Assembly (NCBI GenBank): GCA_963402885.1
Contig: OY727093.1
Coordinates: forward strand, 18,956,161 to 19,020,160
Reading direction: 5' to 3'
Length of the DNA stretch: 64,000 nt
From: Antedon bifida
Taxonomy: Eukaryota; Echinodermata; Crinoidea; Comatulida; Antedonidae
The translations under genes were made by a program, and so were the position numbers. The notes under the pieces are model-generated. The model saw nothing but the letters and a program-made list of their open reading frames with translations. It searched no databases and was not told the origin of the DNA. Numbering within the stretch: the first letter of the stretch is position 1; every line of letters begins with the position of its first letter. Of the stretch, positions 11,641-23,800 are shown piece by piece.

Positions 11641-11718
11641 GTGTTGGTGGTATATACAGTTTTTCAAGAAATTTATTAAAAATAAATGTAAAGAAGTATA
11701 TAAAACACACTATGTTAC

Positions 11719-11847
11719 CTGAGACATTTTTCTGTCAAAGAAAAGATTTTCCATAATGAGGAGGTCTTGCTTAAGAGTATCATTGGTAAGTGAGTTGCGG
11801 AAACCAACACGATACACTCCAAGGATCACAGCCAATGCTGTTGGTTC
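11719..11847 (-). CDS. PIKFYVE: PIKFYVE coding exon 34 (PIP-kinase domain, last exon found)
   Basis: Encodes EPTALAVILGVYRVGFRNSL and DLLIMENLFFDRKMSQ, matching PTALAKILGVYRIGYKNS and LLVMENLFYGRKMAQ. It ends in phase 0 at a CAG/GTAACA donor, so at least one further exon is expected at lower coordinates. Confidence 0.97.
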
Positions 11848-14800
11848 CTGAAAAAAAACAAGCAATAATAAATGATTGATGGACATGTGTGTATAGCGTG
11901 GGATAGCATGATTTAATAGCAAGACAACATTTTCCTCTAGTAGCCAAACACTGTATTTACAGTAATAAGCCTTTATACTAATTACAGCTAAAACTCCAAC
12001 TTTACTTAGATGCAAGATGGTCTGTCACTTTCTACTATAATATTTAAAATAAAATATATGATTTTATAAGTTGGTTACGCAAAGAAATAATTACAATAAT
12101 AACAATTTTTTCAATATTATATATAAACTTTAGTTTAATATCCTTTTCTAAATCCTACTTTATTTACTTTTCCAAAAACCCATTTTACTTACATTTTTCT
12201 CATATGCTTGTGTCAGGTACTTAAAGTATTGTGGACCAAATTCTTGAAAAGATTGGAATTCCAGGCGAGACATCTGTTTTAAAATGAATCGATCATCTAC
12301 CAAAATAAAAAAAATATATCACTACATCATACAGATTCAAATCTATACCAAAGAGATTATCTACACATACTCTACTGATTACACACAATCGTTTCAAGCA
12401 TGTACAATTAATATTTTTCTTAGCCATTGGTCATTCAAGCCTATAAAGCAAACAACAAAACGGAATATCATGTTGGATGAAAGTTATCCAACAGCATGAA
12501 ACAGCAAATAAAAACGTAATCTATATGCGTTGTTGTGGTTTTTAATATATTTAATTTTTCATTTCATTTCTATGGCACTTTTAACAAAGCGTTGCACACC
12601 AGAAAAACAATACATAAACAATTCAAAAATTAAACATTAAACAAGGATTCAGGTCTTTCATGGACACTGACATCATTGGGCAGTCATTTGGTCATCTCAC
12701 CTTGTGAGGAAAATTTGTTCCTTACTAGGCTCATTTGAATGATTAGAGACATAGGGTATGTTCAGACTCACAGAGTTACGGTGGAGTTATGTAAGCGGCG
12801 TACATATTTTTGTGTCTGAACCAGGCGGATTAGCGTTAGGGAGCTGTTACTCCGCGCCAGTGGCGTTAATAACTCTAGCGGGAGAGGGTAGATATCATAA
12901 CGCTAATCCAGTGATGCATCACTGATTTTAACCTTAACCAATGAAAATACACGACCACGATACCCGTACCCAATGATACGACAGCGAAATAGCTATGTAA
13001 AATGTATTTTCAGGTTCAGATTTTAAAGAACAGAAAAGTTGGCGTCAGTGATATGATATTTTCATAAATTAAATCAATTAATCAGATAATTGTCCGAGTA
13101 GGCCTAACAATTACGTTTTAAATTATTTGGAATTAAAATGCAATTCTACAAGTAGTAAGAACAAATCAGTATATTTGAAGGTAAACATTATATAAATAAA
13201 AATAACAAAAAACAATGTAAACTTTCATGCATTGTCATGAATGTATACATAGTATAGTTCTATCTGCTTTGACCTGATCAGAGTGTTTTAAACGCAAGGC
13301 ATTGGAATGTTGATCGTTGTGTCTGAACACCTTGGCTTTTAACGCCACGGATTACCGTACGCCTTGCGTAGATAACTCCACCGTAACTCCGTGAGTCTGA
13401 ACATACCCATATTTAACAAAAATACCTTTAGTTTTTAGGAATCTTGAGCCAGACTTTCCACCTCTAGCAATCCAACTCATACATGCAGACAGTGAACGGA
13501 TAAATGCCTCTTCACCGGCTGGAAACACGGTCGCACGCAAATTGCGAAATTCTTCAGCATAGTATATACGACAGTAGAATTTAGCATTATTATCTGCAAA
13601 CTCTATAAGTGAAAAAGATTACACAATAGGTAATATGTGGAAAATGTATCTTCTGTGGGCTAGTATACTAATAATGAATGTATCTACTGTGGGCTAGTAT
13701 ACTAATAATGTATCTACTGTGGGCTAGTATACTGATAATGTATCTACTGTGGGCTAGTATACTAATAATGTATCTACTGTGGGCTAGTATACTAATAATG
13801 TATCTACTGTGGGCTAGTATACTAATAATGTATCTACTGTGGGCTAGTATACTAATAATGTATCTACTGTGCGCTAGTATACTAATAATGTATCTACTGT
13901 GGGCTAGTATACTAATAATGTATCTACTGTGGGCTAGTATACTAATAATGAATCTACTGTGGGCTAGTATACTAATAATGTATCTACTGTGGGCTAGTAT
14001 ACTAATAATGTATCTACTGTGGGCTAGTATACTAATAATGAATGTATCTACTGTGGGCTAGTATACTAATAATGAATGTATCTACTGTGGGCTAGTATAC
14101 TAATAATGAATGTATCTACTGTGGGCTAGTATACTGATAATGAATGTATCTACTGTGGGCTAGTATACTAATAATGAATGTATCTACTGTGGGCTAGTAT
14201 ACTGATAATGAATGTATCTACTGTGGGCTAGTATACTGATAATGAATGTATCTACTGTGGGCTAGTATACTGATAATGAATGTATCTACTGTGGGCTAGT
14301 ATACTGATAATGAATGTATCTACTGTGGGCTAGTATACTAATAATGAATGTATCTACTGTGGGCTAGTATACTGATAATGAATGTATCTACTGTGGGCTA
14401 GTATACTAATAATGAATGTTTTATATTCATACAATGAAGCAAACATTTTATGAGGTGAAAGATGAAAATAGATCGCCTCGCGTCACATGTTACGGTTGCT
14501 CACTGTGTAACACAATATTAAGAATAATGCACTCTGACATCAGAGTTTGATAACAGTCTATTAAACTCCATGTGACTCAAAATCATCCAATCAAATGATA
14601 ATAATCTATTTAGATTTGTTATATTCACACAAGTAGATAGTAATACAGATTTAATAGATTAACCAATTACAGAAAAAAACTTACGGACTTCAATATGAGG
14701 TGAAGGTTCAGTCTTACTTGAAAATACATCATACGACTTTGAAAAAACACCATCATAATCATCTGTAAATATGAAAAATGAATTAAAAAATGTAGAAAAC

Positions 14801-17800
14801 ATAATATGAATAATATTATTAGTATGATGATACTAAATCACTTCAATACTTTCGATCATTTATAAATTTCAATATGATGAAACATATTATTATTCCCTCC
14901 TTGATACTAAAACCCAGGCCTATTACCTAGAAGATTTTAATTTAAAAATTATTTCAGAAATAATGCTATAGTACATGCAGCCAGTTATATTTGGTTAAGC
15001 ATGTGAAAGTAGCTGTGATCTGTGATGTTTTTATGGAAACACATTTGTAAACAATACAAGCTGGAAACTCAAGATATGGTCATGTGATGCCTACCAAGGT
15101 CATGCATTTATACAAACAACTCTAGTCATGCAAACTGAAAGTTTTTTTCATTGCCCAACTTATTTGCGATAGTTTAGAATGGAAATGAAAGGAGCAGACA
15201 TTTCAAAACTATTAAAATTAAAAAGCATCATGCCTTGAAAACACATATTAAGCATCAGCCAAAAAATTACAATGGAGAAAAAGATTAGTAAAATTACCAC
15301 AAATATTATGCTACGGTATGTTTTGTAGGATAAAAATGCAAAAGAAAAGAGCAGAATTAGAATGCCAAGCTTACTATTAGGTGTAGAATCACTAAGAGAC
15401 TTATTACCACCTTCCGAATCCGTCACATGATATACAACAGTGTCTACGTTAGCCAGTTGGCTATCATCTGGCGGCTTTGTTGGCGGAACAAGTAAACTAG
15501 AAGAAGATTTGGTACGAAGAAATTGAAGTACACGGCTTGTACGACCTGTGCGTACAGATTGAAATGAAATAGTTAATAACAATGTAATAATTAGTGTTAC
15601 CTTTGCCTTTGAGATCTACAGATTGCAAAGATTGAACAGTTTAGATTATATGAGGCATGGCATAACAAAATTGGTGTAGTGTCGGAAATAAATAATTTTT
15701 TTATAGATTTTTATATATTTAATCTATATTTAATAAGCTTTAAAATGAGCCATTGTTTATCAAAATTGGTTTATTATATGAAGACATATTAATGAAAACA
15801 TACAAGTCACCTTCTAGATCAGGAAATGTTCATTTTGATAAATTTAATGCCAGGCCTTATATACATGGGATCATTTTATGAATAATCAAAAGATTTCAAA
15901 CTATTCTGTGTATGGCCTGCCACCTGTAATATTTAATTTGTGAAGAAAAGTTATTAACTTACGCGTCAATCTAGCCATTGAACTACTGGAATCATCACTT
16001 TCTCGTGCAAGCTTACGCTTCGTTGTTGGGCTAGCCTCTGCTGAACCAATGTTGCTGTGGATTGGTGATGTACTCTGTGACGTTTTTTGCTGCATCTCAC
16101 TTAACTGGATTTTATATGGTTCAGAACTTAAGATTCAAATATTAATTTCTTTATTAATTTATTGTAAAGTTAATTTTATTTTGTCAATGATGATAAAGAC
16201 AATGATGGTGATGAAGACAATGATGAGGAAGAAAATAACCAAGAAGTCAATGATGAGAAAAAAAATGATTAGCAAGAAAATAATGAGCAAGAAAATGATG
16301 AGGAAGACAATGACAAGGAAGGCAATGATGTGGAAGACAATGATAAGAAAGACAATGATGAGGAAGGCAATGATAAGAAAGACAATGATGAGAAAGACAA
16401 TGATGAGAAAGACAGTGATGAGGAAGACAATGATGAGGAAGGCAATGATGAGGAAGGCAATGATGCGAAAGACAATGATGAGGAAGGCAATGATGAGAAA
16501 GACAATGATGAGGAAGGCAATGATGAGGAAGGCAATGATGAGAAAGACAATGATGAGGAAGGCAATGATGAGGAAGACAATGACAAGGAAGGCAATGATG
16601 AGGAAGACAATGATGAGAAAGACAATGATGAGGAAGACAATGATGAGAAAGACAATGATGAGGAAGGCAATGTGAGGAAGACAATGACAAGGAAGGCAAT
16701 GCTGAGGAAGACAATGATGAGAAAGACAATGACAAAGAAGGCAATGATGAGGAAGACAATGATGAGAAAGGCAATGATGAGGAAGACAATGATGAGGAAG
16801 GCAATGATGAGGAAGACAATGATGAGGAAGACAATGATGAGAAAGACATCTTACCTGAGAGCATAAGCAATGATAGTACTTGGTTCTTGATCCCTAACAA
16901 TTACTGGTACCACTGTACAAGGAGGAGTTGGATGGTGTTCATCAGCAGGACTAAAAAATGTAGTAATTTACAATGAAAAAAAGCAACATTATAATGTATC
17001 CTTAAAACGATTTCCTAAATTTTAAGTTGTTAAAGAAATTCCAAGCAGTCCCATTAACTGTTAAGTCAATATAGATTTAATATCCAATGGCGGTTGAATT
17101 TAACAAATCATTACATTTTGGGCGTGGGAGTAACACAATTGTTAGAATACTTCAATTCCTCCATATACAAATGGTTACTATGTATGACTCAAACTTTTGA
17201 GGCTTATTCACATGACAACTTTACTATCCAAGTTTATTTAAATGCATACAGTAGGCCGACAGTAAAGCAGCCCTTATTCTAGAGGATTGACACCAGTAGA
17301 AAAATTCAAATTTGTCAAATTTGTGACTAGAACTTACTGATATTATAACAAATATTAAACTTACAATTGAGTGGTGAGAGGTGTAAAGTTAGAGGATGAC
17401 AGAAAGTTGAAAACATTTTTCATAGCAGTTCCAGCCACACTTGTTTTCTTGTCATGAAATCTTAGTGTATCTGTAGAGGGTGAAGCAGACTTTGATGTAT
17501 TCATAGGGGAAGTAACTGCATTACCTGGAGAAACTGAAAATGTCAAAAAAAAAACCAAATCAATCAGAATATTTCTATGTTTGTGTCTTTAAAATAAAAT
17601 TAAAAAGATTGGTAGTTTAATATACCTACCAGTATAGACTCACTGTATGCCATTATTCCTAATGTAAACACATCGCGAAAAAAAATGGAAAAGTCTAGGC
17701 CATATAAACATATAACATACAGTAGAACCCCACCTCGTGACCCATTAAAATTGTCCGCTTAATAGGGGGTTTTCCGGAAAAAGAACAAACAACAAATATG

Positions 17801-20800
17801 GGATTGAATCAATCATTTGGCACAATAAAAAGTATTACCGTACCCTTAATACCCCTTTGTAGGGTTGGTGGAAATATCGAATATTAAACTTTTTTTTATA
17901 AACTTACTTCCATTTGTTATATCTACTCCAACCTCATCATTGGTATCATCTTGACTTTCAGAGTCATTGAGTTTGGTTTCACTGCCATTACCAATGGTCT
18001 TCTCTTCTGATTTTTTAATTTCATCTTAAAAGAAACACGGCTATTCTTTAAATCCTTGTATTGGAAAATTTAAGCCAAAATAGAGTTAATCTTTAAAAAA
18101 ATGTACCTTATCAAAAAAATGGTCGCAATATATTTGGTTCTTTATACAAACTGCAAATTATTATTTTTATATACAACACAGTACTAAAACGTTCCTTAAT
18201 TTTTCATTTTTAAAGGAAAATTACATTGCCTTCATTGATTTACCTCCGCCAAGGAGGTATATGTAATCGGTAGTGTGTGTTTGTTACTTGGCAAAAAAGA
18301 ATTTTGCCAAGTATAGTATTTACTTTGTTTGTTTGTATGTTTGTTTGTTTGTTAGCACGATAGCGCCTACAGTTTTTAAGTTATCTTTCTGAATTTTTGG
18401 GTGTAGATAGGTATATACTTTCAGACCATGCCTATTGAAAATCAACAAAATTGGTTTATTAATAACTTCACAAATAACAAAAATGATATTATTTTCAGAC
18501 CGGCTAGTGTTAAAAGATAGGAGACAATTTTCAAAAGCCGGCGAGCAGTCTTAAAGTAACAAGTGTACTGAAATTGCATTTTCTCGAAAACTACTTGTCC
18601 AAAAAACATCATTTTTGTACAAGAGGCAAGAGTTATAAATTGTGATTTGTAATTTTGAAAACATAATTTGATTTAATGTACAGGTTTTTTGATACAAGTA
18701 GTTTTAAAAAACCTATTTCTTTTCAAATTCACCCGTTTGTTTTTCGCGTTGCTGTTCTATTGTTATTCAAATTAAACTATTGTTAGTTGATAATTAGTTT
18801 TGTTAGTACCAGTGTGTGTCCTTCATTATTTTTGTACATAGGTATATACTTACAGAACATGCCTATTGATTTTCAGGTAAATTGATATATTGTTTGTCAC
18901 AAAAGTTTATCTTCCATACGATATATTAAATAGCACGCATTCTGTCTTCTTTTAACATGGACATATTCTTTGATATGGACCAAAACATTAGTCGACTGGT
19001 CAAGCGGTTAAGCTTACTACATGGGTTAAGGCAGAGGCGTCGCAAATCGGCACAGCTTCAAGACACTCCTCGACCATTATTCTGGTCAATCTTGATTTTA
19101 GAAAGGTCATTGTTGCAATGCTGGAATTGTTTGTATCAAAAAATTATTTAAACAAATTATTAACCCCAGCAGGATTTTAACAATGTAAAGCTAATACCTA
19201 AAGCAAAAAAATGTATCTTTCAACATGCTCCGAGTCAGTGGATATATTTTGCCAAGTACTTCACTCAGTTTCTGAGTGCTTTCATTTGTTTGTTTGTTAG
19301 CAGGATTACTCAAAAAGTAATTACAAGATCTTTACCAAAATGAATATACAGATAGATATGTGGTCAAGGACCATTCCATTAAAATTTGGGACCATTTGGG
19401 ACCATGGTCCCAATTCTGGACCACTTTTTAGTATACTTTTCAGACCTGCTAGTGTTAAAAGATAGGACAGAATTTTTCAGAAGCCGGCGAGCAGTCTTAA
19501 AGTAACAAGTAAACTGAAATTGCATTTTCTCGAGAACTACTTGTCCAAAAAACTTCATTCTTGTACAAGAGGCAAGAGTTATAATTTGTAATTTGTAATT
19601 TTAAAATATAATTTGATTTAATGTTCATGTTTTTTTATGTGAGTAGATTAAAAAACCTATTTCTTTTCAAATTCACTCGTTTGATTTTCGCATTGCTGTT
19701 CTATTGTTAGTCAACTGAAGCTATTGTTAATTGAAAGGCTCGTTACATAACCATTATACCAAACTCGCATACACACTTGTAGTGAAATTAGCCTAAATCC
19801 CAAACAGCATTAAGACACACACAAATATATATATATATTTTTTTTACCGGAGAAATCTTATGTAGGAGAATTTTACAGTAGGCGGAGGTATGCACTCTCG
19901 GAGTGGCTTTCTAGTTTTAAAATGTTGTTTAAATGTCTTAAAATGTACATATGGTATGGCTGTTTTAATCACATTTTAAATGTAGCTAGCTATCTACACC
20001 AAAATATATATATTTATTACATAAAAATATATATTATGACAAGTAGAGTCTAATAAGCGACTTTGATAACAAGGTCAATCAGGACAAAAAGTTCCATCTA
20101 GGCCCGAGGCTAGATGGACATTTTTGTCCAGATTGACCTTGTAAATATGGCGCCCTCTGGAGTTATCTAAGTTGCTTATAAGATCGAAACAGTACTGTCT
20201 GCAGATTGTATATTAAAATATTTTACCTCGTTTATCCTCTCCGTTGTGACTTGACACAGGGCTACTAGAATATGGAGAATCAAACGAAGATGGAGAACAG
20301 CTCATGTCAGCTAATAAATCAGAACTGAAGACAGGACTTGCTTGTGAGTGGTCCACTGAAAAATGATGAATAAAGCATAAAGGATCTAGTTTAGAATGCC
20401 ATAGTAGAATAAGCAACACAGTTATCATGTTACAGAATCGTAGGTTAATTTAATAACTTGCAAACATTAATTGTTTGTCTAGAAGTTGAAACACTAGAAA
20501 CACCAAATTCATTTCAAGCAAAAAAAAATTCTCTTAGCAATACATTGATGTTGATTGCAAATCACATGATTATCTCCTTGTATACCAATGCATTGGTTAA
20601 TATTCTATTACATACACATAGATATCCTTTATTGTCATATAATAAATATAAAATATGAGACTCCCCGTTTACAATCGAATTAAAATATCCATAAAAACAT
20701 TAATACACACACAATTTACAATACCAATACTGTACATCACAATTGAATTTTTATATATTGTTAAAAAATATGCCTTAATGAATTGAGAATTTGTAATTTC

Positions 20801-23800
20801 TATTGAACAATTGCATTATTTAAAACTATAGTATAAAACCATTATTACTAAATAAACAAATAAAAAAAATATATATTTATCTTACAAAATTGTTAAAGAA
20901 GAGAAGAATTGCTGAGTGAATGAAAGAGCTATGAAATGTAAATTGTCTGATGTACAATCATTACATTATACAACGCTTTTGAAGGCCATTCGAAAAGGCA
21001 GAGTTCCAATTTTGGATGTGGAGTAGAACAGAGACAGCACACAATATAGATTGATTATCAATAGCAGATCAGTCTCGCGGGGCAGACAATTCTAACAAAA
21101 CTGAATATATAATACTGAATAGAATGCGATACATAATAAACAAGAAATATTTCTTACAAAAAAATGCTTGTTGACGTCACTTTAACCAAAAGATAGATCG
21201 AGAAAAAAAAATTTACCTGAAATATTGTAATTTAAACATTTCTTTTCTCTTTTTATAAGTGACATACTTTTTTTGTTTTTGTTTTTTTTTTACAGAAGTG
21301 AATAAGTTTATTAAAAAAAATGCAAAATTACCTACTTACACAATACACCTTAAATTATTGTTCTTTCTTCAGAATGTCAACAAGTGATAAATGGCCAGTC
21401 AGACCCAAAGATGCTATAAAGGGACATTCAAGTGTGAACAAGTTGTATCCTAGTACAAACAAAATCTTTACTATGGACTAGTGTTTTGATCATAATTCAA
21501 TGATTATGTGACGGCGAATTATTATATCAGCCTAGATTGACAGTCAAATGGGAGTTATTGTAAATTCAGGCCTATAGGTTGACAGCCAATTAAAATAAAG
21601 TTTTGACTGATTTGACAGTGAATTATTATAATACCGGCCTAGGTTGACAGCAAGAACAAAGTCATTTGTTTTCAGTTATTTTAAAAGAATTTACAGATTA
21701 CGGTCTACACGCATCTCAATAATACTGTACTATCAGCAAATGTTTTTATACTCTTCTCCCAGACGTGCCTTAGGGTTTGTAATTTAGGCATTACCCGGCC
21801 GAGTTTACAAATGTCCAAAACTGTCAGCCTGTAGAACTATAGCTTCTGCTTGATATAGCTTCTGAATGAGTAGTCCTCTGGGAATATAGCTGGCTAAAGC
21901 CGCAGCGCGAAAAATATTTTATCCATCTCCTTTTTTAATTGCACCATAAGGGATAACTAAAGATATACTGAACTGAAAATGACAAGGATACTCTCTGGTC
22001 TAGAGGAAAAATATTCTTTTCTTCTAGTTTTGTCCATATTTACAGTTATATTAGCCACATTTGTATCACTTGTACGTTTTCTGTCGGTTACCATTATTGA
22101 AAATGCTTGACATTCGTAAAATTAAACCTATCTGTTTCACAGTGTCTTAGATGATTAATAACATTTTAAAGTATAGTGTTTATTGTTTGGTAGGGCCCTC
22201 ATAAGGCGGAGGTGGGGAGGCGGAGTTCATTTGAGGGAGGTGCTTATTCGAGGGATTTGTTTAATTTTTTAGCTTTAATAATATGGTAACATTTATAATC
22301 AATTGAAATCCTCTAGTAGAAAAGTGGTAAAAAAGAATAACAAATTGCAAGGTGAACACCCGTGAACGGCGAACTCATCGTGAACCTGGAAATTACTTCC
22401 GTGTATAATTGAAATTGAATTGAAAATCTACCGATGAAATCAGAAATTTGGTGTTAAAACCCTTTTTAATATCTTCCTAAGATAGAAATATGGAACGATA
22501 TCGTAATAGTGGAAACTAATGTTATCAAATCTACGTTTCGCTGTACATCTGAGATAGATAAGGTAGGTAGTAACCAAGGCAGAGATTTGTCCCAAAGTTT
22601 TTCCATTGTGCTCGCATATGTCAGAATTAACCATAATTTTTACATGACTATATTGGAATCAAATGTGCTGTCGCACAACAAACTAGGTGTGTTTATACAA
22701 ATATTGTATGTTTGTGAGTTGGATGGTGAGAAAATTCACGAGTTGAATAATTGACTGCTCTATTTTTAACAAGCTGAGCCGAGTTGAAAATACAGCAGTC
22801 AATTTTTCATTGAATGAAATATTCTCTCCATTCAATGAATACAAAACATTCATTATTTTATTTAAGTTATCCATCGTAAATCATTGACAATTGCTAGACC
22901 TGAAGCTAGGCTATTAAAAAAGGCAGTGCTCCAACTTGAGACGCAGTTATAAACGGCACATATTTCTGAACGCTATCAGTCAACAACGCTGCGTGGACAA
23001 AATTCTCAAAATGTTTACAGAAAGCTGAACGTTCATTATCACCACTAGATATCACTTTTTCGTTAGATGGCTAATTCCTAATGACACATGTTGCAGATAG
23101 CTATAATGAAATTTCAAGAATACAATCAGGTGTGTGTTATAAAAAGAATATAATTGTAAAACTTTACCAACAGTTTCAGGCACCCTGATTGACCTTGAAA
23201 CAGCTTTGAGATCACCGCCAGAGGGTTTTAAATCAAGTTCATTACTCCATGTAGCTGCCCTTTTAAGCCTGGCCACCTGTAGCTGGCTAACACCTTTGTT
23301 ATCAGGCGAGTGACTAACACCTGGTGTTACATTCGAGGGTGATGCAAAGTGTGACTGCAAAAATAAAATTTTATGAATCAATTATTTGTATATTAGTAAA
23401 TATGCTGTTTTACTTGTTGATTGAATGAGATAATATAAAACATATTTTAAATAATTAGAACAGTTCTACTGATTATTTCACTGATTTGCTCAAAGAAAAA
23501 ATTATCTTTTGGTGGCATTTTTTGCCTGATCAAAAACACCATGCCATATAGGCAATAAAATAAGACTCTAAGGAAAATATACCATGTGTAGTTAAGTGAG
23601 CCTGTGTTTATTTTTCTCAAGCACACTTGGAAAAAACGGAAATGGCTAGTTGGAGGGTTAATATTAGACATAAGCAATATTTCATATGCATATTTTGAGT
23701 CAAACGTCATCTTGCACATGCTCATATGGTTTTTAAGAAGAATGGCTTTTTGACTTGACAGCTGTGCAAACATTTAAAGTCAGTATCATACAGCAGGCTA

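Larger units (their letters stand above)
6904..11718. other. Gene-free stretch between NLR relic and PIKFYVE exon 34
   Basis: No coding region is supported here. It holds an 18-19-bp minisatellite (7473-7551), a 24-bp perfect palindrome (7630-7653), GTATAC-rich repeats, a TIR element and a tRNA-derived SINE, listed separately. The stretch from about 8600 to 10200 shows nothing I can identify. The missing PIKFYVE 3' exons were looked for here and not found. Confidence 0.7.

Noticed and set aside
13678-14061. Open frame of repeated MYLLWASILI
   Set aside because: Product of the 30-bp minisatellite; the frame is lost where units become 34 bp.
16049-16900. Long open frames of DNDEE-, MMRK- and HHCLP-type repeats on both strands
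   Set aside because: They follow from a 15-bp minisatellite with unit length divisible by three; there is no start context, splice support or conserved domain.
18957-19151. Short frame with a tRNA-Ser/Leu-like D-arm (GGTCAAGCGGTTAAGC)
   Set aside because: Only one arm resembles a tRNA and it lies inside the composite transposon.
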